DNA of 64,000 nt from Kineosporia mesophila (lineage in GTDB: Bacteria; Actinomycetota; Actinomycetes; Actinomycetales; Kineosporiaceae): the NCBI RefSeq assembly GCF_021129235.1, contig NZ_JAJOMA010000023.1, positions 1 to 64,000 of the forward strand, written 5' to 3'. Numbering within the stretch: position 1 is the first letter of the stretch; each line of letters opens with the position of its first letter. Made by a program: the position numbers and the translations under genes. The notes under the pieces were generated by a model that saw nothing but the letters and a program-made list of their open reading frames with translations, searched no databases and was not told where the DNA came from. Below are positions 22,479-30,607 of the stretch, in pieces.

Positions 22479-23156
22479 TCAGGGGCCGGGCTTGATGAGC
22501 CCGTTCTCGTAGGCCAGGATCACCGCCTGAACGCGGTCGCGCAGAACCAGTTTGGCCAGGATGCGTCCAACGTGCGTCTTCACCGTTGCGTCGGAGAGCG
22601 ACAGTTGTTCCGCGATCTCGGCGTTCGTCAGGCCGGCGGCCATCTGAACGAAGACCTCGCGCTCCCGGTCGGTTAGGGGCGCCAGAACATCGGGCACCGC
22701 GACCGGATTCTCCTCATCGGTGCCGTCTGGGAATCGGTGCGCGAAAGCCTCGAGCAGGCGGCGGGTTACGCTGGGCGCAATGACCGCGTCCCCGCGGGCC
22801 ACAGTCCGGATGGCGGCGATCAGGTCGGCCGGGACGACGTCCTTCAGCAGGAACCCGCTGGCACCGGCGTTCAGGCCGGAGAACGCGTAGCGGTCGATCC
22901 CGTAGGTCGTCAGGATGATCACCCGGGAGTCCGGGATCTCGGCGACGATCCGCCGGGTCGCGGCGATCCCGTCGATGCCCGGCATCCGCACATCCATCAG
23001 CACCACGTCCGGCCGCAGCAGGCGGGTCATCCGCACCGCCTCGGCCCCGTCGCCGGCCTCCCCCACCACGGTCAGGTCCTCTTGGGCATTGAGCACCATG
23101 CGGAACCCCTGCCGTAGCAGCGCCTGGTCGTCGGCCAGCAGAATACTAATCGTCAT
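22479..23156 (-). CDS. NarL/LuxR-family response regulator
   Basis: 225 aa from ATG 23156, overlapping the kinase stop (ATGA). Receiver: ADDQALLRQGF with the acidic pair, phosphoacceptor Asp in VVLMDVRMPGIDG, Thr in ILTTYG, Lys in LLKDV. Output: LTDREREVFVQMAAGLTNAE and the TVKTHVGRILAKL recognition helix. Fourth gene of an ABC exporter operon, whose expression it probably controls. Confidence 0.93.
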   Translation of the reverse strand: MTISILLADDQALLRQGFRMVLNAQEDLTVVGEAGDGAEAVRMTRLLRPDVVLMDVRMPGIDGIAATRRIVAEIPDSRVIILTTYGIDRYAFSGLNAGASGFLLKDVVPADLIAAIRTVARGDAVIAPSVTRRLLEAFAHRFPDGTDEENPVAVPDVLAPLTDREREVFVQMAAGLTNAEIAEQLSLSDATVKTHVGRILAKLVLRDRVQAVILAYENGLIKPGP

Positions 23157-24406
23157 CGTGTCTCCACCTGATCCACAGGCAAGTGGGAGACCACCCGCCA
23201 ACCCCCGTCGGCGCGTCGGCCGACCTCGATCGACCCACCGAAAACGGCTGCTCTCTCCCGCATCCCAGCCAGACCTCGCCCGGTTTCGGCCTCCGGGACC
23301 GGGCCGCCGGGCGGTGGATCGTCGTCGTTCTCGACCTGAATGTCGATCACTCCCGAACCGTAGTGCAGGGAGACCGTCGCGCGGGTCGCGGCGGGGGCGT
23401 GCTTGAGGACGTTCGTGAGGGCTTCCTGGACCATCCGGTAGATGGCGAGCTGAATCCCGGGAGCCAGGGCCGGCTCCGGGCCGGAGACCCGGAACTCGAT
23501 GCTCAGCCCGGCCGCCCGGACCCGCCCGACGAGATCGTCGAGCTGGGCTATCCCCGGTTGAGGGGCCAGATCCAGCGGCTCCGCGAGTACCCCGGGGCCG
23601 GGCTCGTCGCCGAGCAATCGGCGAACCTCGCCGAGCGCCTGTCGGCCCAGGGTGGAGGCTTGGCCCATAGTGGTTACGGCAGCGTCCGGGTCGCTGCGGA
23701 TCGCGGCGGCGGCCCCGTCGCTGAGTGCGATCATCACGGAGAGGCTGTGCGCCACGATGTCGTGCATCTCCCGGGATATTCGTGCCCGCTCGTCGGCCAC
23801 TGCCAGCTGGGCCTGCTGGTCACGCTGCCGCTCGGCGGTCGTTGCCCGCTCCAGTACTGAAACCAGGTAGGCGCGCCGGGTGCGTGAGTAGACGCCTAGT
23901 ACCAGGGCCGCTGTCACCGTCCCGGTGAGCAGGATGGCCGAGGTGATCTTCTCATCTGACGGTGACCAGCGGACCACCGCCAGCACGACTCCGAGCTCGG
24001 CCACCAGCGCCGCCCCCACGACCAGTCGGCGACGGTTCTCGTAGCTGCCCAGCGCGTGCAGGGCGATGAGCACAGCGACGTCCGATGCCAGGGGCGTCTC
24101 GGTCAGCCACTGCAGCAGGGCGATACTCGCGATCACCACGAAGACCGGGGCCGGCCGGCGTCGCCGCCAGAGCAGGGGGAGCGAGAGCGCCAGGGCGAAG
24201 CCGCCCGCCACGGCCGTCAGGTGGCCCTCATCGTGAACCGACTCGCTGATCGCGAAGGCGAGAACGAGCAGGACCATGGCGATGTCCATCACGTACGGGC
24301 GATCGACGACGCGGCGCAGGACCCCGAGCCAGTGGACCGCCAGGTCCTGGATCTTCGCCGCGACGTCCATCCACCCATCCTGCCGCTTCATCGATACGGA
24401 CTTCAT
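23153..24406 (-). CDS. HisKA_3 sensor histidine kinase
   Basis: 417 aa from ATG 24406 (later in-frame ATGs exist). Several membrane helices fill residues about 35-170, followed by a coiled stretch rich in Arg/Gln/Glu. The dimerisation box ARISREMHDIVAHSLSVMI holds the phospho-His. The ATPase domain contains EALTNVLKHAPAA and, near the end, ETGRGLAGMRERAAVFGG. No large extracytoplasmic sensor, so it may read the membrane or its ABC partner as in DesK/LiaS-like systems. Starts 13 bp after the permease stop. Confidence 0.9.
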   Translation of the reverse strand: MKSVSMKRQDGWMDVAAKIQDLAVHWLGVLRRVVDRPYVMDIAMVLLVLAFAISESVHDEGHLTAVAGGFALALSLPLLWRRRRPAPVFVVIASIALLQWLTETPLASDVAVLIALHALGSYENRRRLVVGAALVAELGVVLAVVRWSPSDEKITSAILLTGTVTAALVLGVYSRTRRAYLVSVLERATTAERQRDQQAQLAVADERARISREMHDIVAHSLSVMIALSDGAAAAIRSDPDAAVTTMGQASTLGRQALGEVRRLLGDEPGPGVLAEPLDLAPQPGIAQLDDLVGRVRAAGLSIEFRVSGPEPALAPGIQLAIYRMVQEALTNVLKHAPAATRATVSLHYGSGVIDIQVENDDDPPPGGPVPEAETGRGLAGMRERAAVFGGSIEVGRRADGGWRVVSHLPVDQVETR

Positions 24407-24419
24407 CTCAGGCCCGGGA

Positions 24420-25244
24420 TCAGCCGTCCCGCCGCTTGAGCAGGAAGGCGGCCACCGTCGTGGCCACGGCCACCCAGATGACCAGGACCAAAAGGCCGGC
24501 TCCAGGGGAAAGTGCGCCATCGGCCTGAAGGGAACTGTAGAACGAGGCCCCGGCCGCGCTGGGCAAGTAATGGCTGATGTCTTTTGCCCACTGCCCAGGC
24601 ACGACCTCCAGCAGCACCGGGACGATGAGCAGAAGCCCGACCAGGAGCGAGATTCCTCCCGGGGTGCTGCGTACGATCCAGCCCAGGGCGCTGCCCAGCA
24701 GTCCCACCAGGGCCAGGTAGATTCCCGTGGCCAGGACGGCTCGGAAGGCGGTCGGCGCGGACAAAGAGGTGCTGTGCCCGAAGTGACTGAGGAAGAGCTG
24801 GGCTACCCCGTAGGCCAGGAAGGTGGTCGGGATCAGCGTGGAGAGTGTGACCAGCCCGTAGACCACGCCCTTGGCCCACAGCACCGGCAGCCGGCGCGGA
24901 ACCGCGGCCAGCGTCGAGCGGATCATGCCGGTCGTGTACTCCCCGGACACGAACAGCACGCCGAGGACGCCGATCAGCAGTTGGGCGAGGAACAGCCCCT
25001 GGAGTGGGGCCGAGGCCACCCGGTCCTCCGGGTCGAGCTGACCATCCCACTTCGACCCCGTGACATAACCGATCAGGCCAGCGATCGCGACCAGCGCGAC
25101 CACCGCGGCCAGCAAGACAGCCCAGCTCGAGCGCAGGGTGCGAAACTTGATCCATTCTGAGGAGAGCGCGCCGGAGAAGGTAACGCCTGGTTCGGATGCA
25201 GCCACCACCCGGGCCTCGTACGTCTCGTTGGCCAGGGTGCTCAT
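24420..25244 (-). CDS. ABC-2-type transporter permease
   Basis: 274 aa, six membrane segments. Begins with a cytoplasmic part containing LSSEWIKFRTLRSSWAVLL, the EWxKxRT pattern before helix 1 of ABC-2 permeases, and EYTTGMIRSTLAAVPRR between helices 2 and 3, also a family hallmark. Works with the ATPase encoded immediately upstream (4-bp overlap) as an exporter, commonly of peptides, lipids or antibiotics. Confidence 0.9.
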   Translation of the reverse strand: MSTLANETYEARVVAASEPGVTFSGALSSEWIKFRTLRSSWAVLLAAVVALVAIAGLIGYVTGSKWDGQLDPEDRVASAPLQGLFLAQLLIGVLGVLFVSGEYTTGMIRSTLAAVPRRLPVLWAKGVVYGLVTLSTLIPTTFLAYGVAQLFLSHFGHSTSLSAPTAFRAVLATGIYLALVGLLGSALGWIVRSTPGGISLLVGLLLIVPVLLEVVPGQWAKDISHYLPSAAGASFYSSLQADGALSPGAGLLVLVIWVAVATTVAAFLLKRRDG

Positions 25245-26170
25245 GCTGCGACCTCTTCCCGGGAGCTGCTCAAGGTCCGGTACTCGACGGCATCAGCGGT
25301 GAGTTCCATGAACGCCTGCTCCAGCGACGCTTGCACTGGCGACAGTTCCAGTAGGGCGATCCCCGCGGCCGCGGCCCGTAGGCCGATCTCGTCGGTGCTT
25401 AGTCCGGTGACGTCGAGCTGCCCCTCGGTGCTGCTCGAAACGCTCACCGCCTCGCCAGTAAGCAGTGCCCGCAGTCTGCTCGGGTCAGGCGTGCGGACCC
25501 GGACCGAGTTGCTCGAGGCGGAGGCGATGAATTCGGCGACCGGGACGTCGCGGATTAGTGTGCCCCGCCCTACGACGATCAGATGATCGGCAGTGAGCGC
25601 CATCTCGGACATCAGGTGCGAGGAAACGAAGACCGTCCGGCCCTCGGCCGCCAACTGCTTGAGGAGGTTGCGAATCCAGAGAATGCCTTCCGGATCCAGC
25701 CCGTTCACCGGCTCGTCGAGCATCACCGTGGCAGGGTCCCCAAGCAGGGCGCTGGCGATGCCTAGACGCTGACCCATCCCCAGGGAGAACTGCCCGGCCC
25801 TTCGGTCTGCCACCTCGTGCAGGCCTACTAAGTCGATCACCTCATCCACCCGGCGGCGCCCGATCCCGGTGGTTGCAGCCATCGCCAGCAGGTGGTTGCG
25901 GGCCGAGCGGCCGGTATGAATGGCCCGGGCCTCGAGCATCGCCCCGACTTCGCGCAGCGGCGCGCGATGGTCACGGTATTGTCTGCCATTCACGGTTACT
26001 CGGCCCGAGGTCGGGGCGTCCAGGCCAATGATCATCCGCATGGTCGTCGATTTCCCGGCTCCGTTGGGGCCGAGGAAACCGGTCACTATGCCCGGGCGGA
26101 CAGTGAAGTTCAGGTCGTGGACGGCGGTCTTATCGCCGTATTGCTTGGTCAGGTCCCGAGCCTCGATCAT
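25241..26170 (-). CDS. ABC transporter ATP-binding protein
   Basis: 309 aa from ATG 26170 with GAAGGGAA upstream. Walker A GPNGAGKSTT, Q-loop region after it, signature FSLGMGQRLGIASALLG, Walker B VMLDEPVNGLDPEG and H-loop SSHLMSEM are all intact. The C-terminal 80 residues are the usual extension of drug/bacteriocin-type ABC-2 ATPases. First gene of the four-gene exporter/two-component operon; a 15-bp inverted repeat lies 108 bp upstream. Confidence 0.94.
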   Translation of the reverse strand: MIEARDLTKQYGDKTAVHDLNFTVRPGIVTGFLGPNGAGKSTTMRMIIGLDAPTSGRVTVNGRQYRDHRAPLREVGAMLEARAIHTGRSARNHLLAMAATTGIGRRRVDEVIDLVGLHEVADRRAGQFSLGMGQRLGIASALLGDPATVMLDEPVNGLDPEGILWIRNLLKQLAAEGRTVFVSSHLMSEMALTADHLIVVGRGTLIRDVPVAEFIASASSNSVRVRTPDPSRLRALLTGEAVSVSSSTEGQLDVTGLSTDEIGLRAAAAGIALLELSPVQASLEQAFMELTADAVEYRTLSSSREEVAA

Positions 26171-26277
26171 GGTGTTCCCTTCGGTTCGGTGAGTCTGTGA
26201 TGCTCGTGGAACGAACCTAGGCAGGAACCACCATCTGGCCATCAAGCGCGGGGATGACATCCGTCCGGTGCCTACGG

Positions 26278-26313
26278 CATCACATCGGCGTAGGGACATA
26301 CGCCGATGTGATG
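26278..26313. promoter_or_regulatory. Perfect 15-bp inverted repeat upstream of the ABC exporter operon
   Basis: CATCACATCGGCGTA, 6-nt spacer GGGACA, then the exact complement. It lies 108 bp before the ATPase ATG. The position suits an operator, for example for the operon's own NarL-type regulator. A terminator is less likely since no gene ends here. Confidence 0.6.
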
Positions 26314-26400
26314 ACTGGTGGGACCACTCAAGCATTACCGACGTCATGCACGCCCTGCGCCGGTCGAACTGGATACGAACTCACCAGGCCAGCGTCCGTA

Positions 26401-26462
26401 CCAGTCACGTTCGCCGACAATTCGCTGCCGAGAGTGCACGATCATGAAGTATCGCTGGAGTA
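26401..26462 (+). repeat. IS-end-like repeat, copy 1
   Basis: Gap-free match of about 77% over 60 bp to 63011-63072, including GTGCACGAT and CGCTGGAGTA. The other copy lies just outside an IS1380-type transposase relic, so this is probably an orphan end of the same IS type. Confidence 0.55.
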
Positions 26463-26605
26463 TCAGTGGTGCTCTGCTAGGTCGGAACGAGATTGGTGGC
26501 ATGGCAGGCGGGTTCCGTGCCAGGTCGCGAGCAAATATTGGAGTTCGCGGATGCATCAACCAGGGCCGGCTCGATCTGGAACACGCGCCGGCCCGTCCCC
26601 GAACA

Positions 26606-26979
26606 GTCACCTCCTGGATGATGACTGCGCCCGAGAACCTCGGTCAGCGCGATGCCCTGCGTCTGAGCGAAGTCCTGGATCGGTCTCCCCACCTGAACGA
26701 ATCAGCCAACCTGATCAAGTAGTTCGCTCACATGATGAACCGGGCCGGTGCGAAACTCACCGATTGGACGGAAGCCGCGCAGGCGCTTGACCAGTTTCCT
26801 CTGAGCAGCTTCGTCACTGGCCTGTGCCACAAGACCAGGCAGCCGTAACTGCGGCCCTCAGACTGGAGTACAGCAACGGCCCGACGGAGGGGACTAACAC
26901 GAAGATCAAGCTCCTGGAACGACAGATGTACTGCAGGGCTAGGTTTCCGCCACTGCGGCAACGCATCCTGCTGAACTGA
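26606..26979 (+). pseudogene. ISL3-family transposase C-terminal relic
   Basis: Readable as LSEVLDRSPHLNESANLIK, stop, FAHMMNRAGAKLTDWTEAA, SSFVTGL, then after a frameshift RLEYSNGPTEGTNTKIKLL and RQMYCRARFPPLRQRILLN. This is the order of ISL3 transposase C-termini, in which SNGPTEG-N-KIK contains the last catalytic acid region. An internal TAG and at least one frameshift make it dead. 26463-26605 has nothing recognisable. Confidence 0.85.
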
Positions 26980-27061
26980 AGCATCGCTGGCGGCAAGGCC
27001 ACCGTTGTTGTGCCAGAGCCGCTTTCCGGACAGTCCCATGGTGGCGAGTAAGTTGTCGGTC

Positions 27062-27952
27062 CTAGAAATCGCGATGGGCGAGTAGCTGGAGCGCTGCTGT
27101 GGTGAAGGCTTGAACGAGCTGGGTATGGTCGTTTTCGCGGGTGGCGAGCACGACGGGGCTGGGCTCGACGCCGTCGATGGGGATGGCTGCCACGTCGGGT
27201 CGCAGCGCGCCGTCTTCGGGGGCGATGGCAGCTGCGGCGCCGGAGGCGACGAGTTCGAGTTTTTCCTCGATCTCTTCCACGAGCGGGCCGTCAGGTGCGC
27301 GGGAGCCGTCCGGGCGGGGGTTGATGCGCCAGAACGCGTCCCAGACGGGGTCGGGGTAGCGCACGAGTGGCAGATCGGCGAAGTCTTCCAGGCCTACCCG
27401 CTTGCGATGTGCAAGGGGATGGGTCTTCGCGACGATGAGGAGCCTTTGATCGGCGTAGAGAGGGGTGATGTCGAGGCCGTCGGTCGGGAACGGGAACCGG
27501 GCGATCGCGACGTCGACCCGGCGTGTCAGCAGCGCCTGATGTACCTCGTTCCATTCCAGGTAGGTCACGTGCACCTCGGCCCGCGGATGTTCGGCCTGAA
27601 CTCGTTGCGCCGCTGGTGTGACGATGAGGTGTCGTCCGAACCCAACCAAGAGGCTCTGCCGCCCGCCCGCAACCCGTGTTTCGGTCAGGGCGTGGTTGGC
27701 GCTGTCGAGGATCCGCTTCGCGTGGTGCAGGAAGACCTCGCCAGCTTCGGTGAGCCGGTTGCCGCCGGGGAGGCGGTCGATGAGCCGAACCCCAAGGTGT
27801 TCTTCAAGGCGCTGAATCTGGCGGCTCAGGGAGGATTGCGGGAGGTAGAGAGCTTGGGCGGCGCGCCCGAAGTGCCCGTGCTCGGCCACGACGGTGAAGT
27901 AGCGGACCAGGCGCAGGTCGAGATCGATCTCGGTGAGCGGGCCGTTCAACAT
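27062..27952 (-). CDS. LysR-type transcriptional regulator
   Basis: 296 aa. N-terminal winged helix-turn-helix: LRLVRYFTVVAEHGHFGRAA, then LPQSSLSRQIQRLEEHLGVRL, the classic LysR signature. The rest is the periplasmic-binding-protein-like effector domain, normal length. It is transcribed in the same direction as the dehydrogenase relic upstream; the former target may have been that short-chain dehydrogenase. Confidence 0.9.
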   Translation of the reverse strand: MLNGPLTEIDLDLRLVRYFTVVAEHGHFGRAAQALYLPQSSLSRQIQRLEEHLGVRLIDRLPGGNRLTEAGEVFLHHAKRILDSANHALTETRVAGGRQSLLVGFGRHLIVTPAAQRVQAEHPRAEVHVTYLEWNEVHQALLTRRVDVAIARFPFPTDGLDITPLYADQRLLIVAKTHPLAHRKRVGLEDFADLPLVRYPDPVWDAFWRINPRPDGSRAPDGPLVEEIEEKLELVASGAAAAIAPEDGALRPDVAAIPIDGVEPSPVVLATRENDHTQLVQAFTTAALQLLAHRDF

Positions 27953-28002
27953 CCCGTGACTTTATCCCTCGGCGGTAGCCGAACCCGATTGCGGCCTGAA
28001 CT

Positions 28003-28287
28003 TCACGGAACTGGCCTGTCAGAGGCACCTAAGGTGGTCGGCGGCGAGGGATTCCCCCCTCCGGGCCGGTGAGGGTGGCGTGCGGGACAACGATGAGCCG
28101 GTTGGACCGCGGCGTGATGTCGTTCGGCGGCGACGATGCGCGCCCCCTGACCAATGACGTCCTTCGAAGCGCAATCGTGCCCATCGCAGAAACGTTCAGA
28201 ACCACCTCGTGCCCGCGCCCGGCCAGCTCCTGGGCCCACCAGTAGCCCCAATCCGGTCGAGGACCCCGTCACCAGCACCCGTCCCAT
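28003..28287 (-). pseudogene. Short-chain dehydrogenase relic
   Basis: Opens MGRVLVTGSSTGLGLLVG, the TGxxxGxG NAD(P)-binding start of an SDR. Similarity quickly becomes patchy across frames; no catalytic Tyr-x3-Lys is present. It lies 50 bp upstream of the LysR gene on the same strand. Confidence 0.6.
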
Positions 28288-28542
28288 TGCCCCGCCCTTC
28301 TCTCATCCTCGGTCTGTGTCGACGTTAACGGCCGCACCGGGCCAGGTTCCAAGTCTGGTACGGCACTTCGCGATGCATAAACAGCAACGTCAAGCGCCCA
28401 CGTCGTCGGCGCTCCCATCCTGATGCATCTGGTGCATGAGCCGGTGCATGCGAGGTCTTGGACCCCCCTGCCCCGGGCGACCTACCGTCGAGGACAGGCC
28501 GCCCTGCCCGTGGCGGTCCTCTCGTACAAAAGGGAACTCACC

Positions 28543-28680
28543 GTGACGATCGCCATCCTCGGTGCGACCGGCCAGCTCGTCCGCCGCGTTGTCGATTCGC
28601 TGCTGAAGGCCGGAACACCCCCTAGCTCGATCCGGGCGCTCGGGCGCGACACCACCTGCCTGCGGGCAGATCGCCCCCGC
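28543..28680 (+). pseudogene. NmrA-like NAD(P)-binding fragment
   Basis: GTG start, then TIAILGATGQLVRRVVDSLL and ASSIRALGRD-like residues (SSIRALGRDT): the first beta-alpha-beta unit of NmrA/QOR2-type oxidoreductases. After about 40 residues the match ends in anonymous sequence that stays open, in frame, into the NTF2-like gene. This looks like the stump left by a deletion. Confidence 0.6.
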
Positions 28681-28770
28681 TCACCGAATATCCACCCACA
28701 TCCCGCCAGCGGACGGGATCGCTGGACCACAAACAATCTTGTGAGCTCCCCGGAGCCCGAAAGGAAGACC

Positions 28771-29235
28771 ATGTCTGAGACGACCACCTCGGCCCGGCCG
28801 CTGGAAAAGCAGATCCAAGAGCGCATGCTCGCGTGGCGGGACGCGTTCGTATCCAGAGATGTCGACGCGATCATGTCGTTTTACGCACCCGAGGGCTTCA
28901 CCGCCTTCGATCTGATGCCGCCGTTCGAATTCAGCGGCGGGCCGATGTGGCGGCGCAACTGGGAGACGTTCTACACCTCCTTCGACGGGCCCATCGGCCT
29001 GGAGATCGCCGACCTGATCATTCACGCCAGCGCTGAGCTCGCGATTGCCCGGTGCGCGGTGCGGATGTCGGGCACCATGTTCGGCAACCCGATCGATGCG
29101 TGGACGCGCACGACCAACTGCTTCGCGCTCATCGAGGGGCAGTGGCTGATGATCCACGACCATGTCTCCTGGCCGATCGACTTCGCCACCGGCAAGGCGC
29201 TCATGGACCTCACCCCCGTAGGGGCGCAGTCATGA
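28771..29235 (+). CDS. NTF2/SnoaL-like (ketosteroid isomerase-type) protein
   Basis: 154 aa from ATG 28771, preceded by AAAGGAAG. The MLAWRDAFVSRDVDAIMSFYAPEG start is the typical SnoaL-like helix with D-x-D and FYAPE; later CFALIEGQWLMIHDHVSWP gives the final strands. These small alpha+beta barrels act as isomerases, cyclases or binding proteins; the role here is unknown. Overlaps the hydrolase by 4 bp. Confidence 0.82.
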   Translation: MSETTTSARPLEKQIQERMLAWRDAFVSRDVDAIMSFYAPEGFTAFDLMPPFEFSGGPMWRRNWETFYTSFDGPIGLEIADLIIHASAELAIARCAVRMSGTMFGNPIDAWTRTTNCFALIEGQWLMIHDHVSWPIDFATGKALMDLTPVGAQS

Positions 29236-30191
29236 GCGCCGAGACAACTGCGGCAGGAGTTCCAAGGGTGACCGGTGCAGAAGCTGAAGCCGTCCTCGAC
29301 CACATCGCCGCCTCGTTCGTGAACCCGCTGCGCTCGCCGATCCTATGGACGCCGGCCGATGAGGGACTAGGGTTCGAGAACGTCACCTTCCCCTCCGCCG
29401 ACGGGGTGCCCTTAGAAGGATGGTTCATCCCCGCAGACAGCGACCGGCTCGTGATCCTGAACCATCCCATGGGGTTCAGCCGCGCCGGTCAGCCCACCAG
29501 CAGGGAGCCGTGGCAGTCAATCTGGGGACCCAGCGGGAACACGATGGATGTCAACTTCATCCTCGACTACAAGATCCTGCACGACGCCGGATACAACGTG
29601 CTCACTTACGACCTGCGCAACTTCGGGCTCAGCGGCGCGGCCAACGGCGGGGCCGTCACGGCCGGGCTCCTGGAGGCCCGCGACGTGATCGGGTCCGTGC
29701 GCTACGCCAGACAGCGGCCTGACACCGCGACCATGCGAACCGCATTGTTCAGCCGCTGCCTAGGCGCCAACTCCACGCTGGGAGCCATGCGCGACCAGCC
29801 GGAGGCGTTCTCGCACATCCGGGGCCTGGTTGCCTGCCAGCCCGTCTCGGACCCGGTCATCATGAGCAAGCTCCTCGATATCGTGGGCGTCGGTCGCGAC
29901 CGGCTGCCCGACCTGGACGAGCGCGTGGTGCGCGGCACCTCGGTGCCGTTCGATGCCCGACCCAGCACCTCGTGGACGCGGTACGTCACCGTCCCGACGT
30001 ACCTCTATGCGGTCAGGGAGGATTCGCTGACCGAACCCCAAGACATCGAGACCGGTTTCGAGGCGCTGGCTACCAAGGACAAGACGCTGTACTGGGTGGA
30101 GAACACGACCAGGCGCTGGGACGGATACCTAGAGTTCCAGCGGCGCCCGCAACCCATCCTTGACTGGCTCGAAGAGCACCTCGCACAGTGA
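29232..30191 (+). CDS. Alpha/beta hydrolase with Cys in the nucleophile elbow
   Basis: 319 aa. VILNHPMGF is the oxyanion strand, YDLRNFGLSG the following loop, and SRCLGANSTLG the nucleophile elbow. In place of the usual G-x-S-x-G, the pattern is S-R-C-L-G, reminiscent of dienelactone hydrolase (G-Y-C-L-G). A His in the C-terminal 60 residues that could complete a triad is not obvious. Start ATGA overlap with the NTF2-like gene indicates co-translation. Substrate unknown. Confidence 0.78.
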   Translation: MSAETTAAGVPRVTGAEAEAVLDHIAASFVNPLRSPILWTPADEGLGFENVTFPSADGVPLEGWFIPADSDRLVILNHPMGFSRAGQPTSREPWQSIWGPSGNTMDVNFILDYKILHDAGYNVLTYDLRNFGLSGAANGGAVTAGLLEARDVIGSVRYARQRPDTATMRTALFSRCLGANSTLGAMRDQPEAFSHIRGLVACQPVSDPVIMSKLLDIVGVGRDRLPDLDERVVRGTSVPFDARPSTSWTRYVTVPTYLYAVREDSLTEPQDIETGFEALATKDKTLYWVENTTRRWDGYLEFQRRPQPILDWLEEHLAQ

Positions 30192-30411
30192 TGAAGCCGG
30201 GACCCAGGCCGAGTAAGTACGAATCGTCATCCAACCGCAGGACCTGCGCAATCGATTCCAGCACCTGGACAGAGGGATTGCGATCGCGTCCCTGCTCCAG
30301 GCGCACGTGATACTCGTCGCTGATCCCCGCCAACATGGCGACTTCTTCCCGCCGCAGGCCAGGCACTCGTCTGGCACCGACCACCGGAATCCCCACCTGT
30401 TTGGTCGTCAC
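30070..30411 (-). pseudogene. Truncated XRE/MmyB-type regulator
   Basis: Residues about 9-68 are the core of an actinobacterial XRE regulator: RRVPGLRREEVAMLAGISDE, then VRLEQGRDRNPSVQVLESIA and VLRLDDDSYLLGL. The family has about 20 more residues before this and a roughly 200-residue ligand-binding MmyB domain after it. Here the frame runs antisense into the 3' end of the hydrolase gene and becomes anonymous. Its partner is presumably the divergent dehydrogenase at 30608. Confidence 0.72.
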
Positions 30412-30607
30412 TAGTTCCCTACGGGCTCGGAGGTATTCGCCCGAAATGTTGGAATCGTCAAGGCTCGTGCCCCAACGCTAGTCAGGCGGAACGAAACCAG
30501 CATGTCCCTGTCACTACCAGTGTCAAGAGGAACCTGTCCCCGCTGGCTGCGGGGCCGCACTCTTGGACCAGGAGGCCCAGCGGCCCGAATGCAGAGGAGA
30601 AAAACCA

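Noticed and set aside
22093-22512. Possible gene between the LuxR relic and the response regulator
   Set aside because: Frames on both strands are featureless and overlap the end of a real gene; no family recognised.
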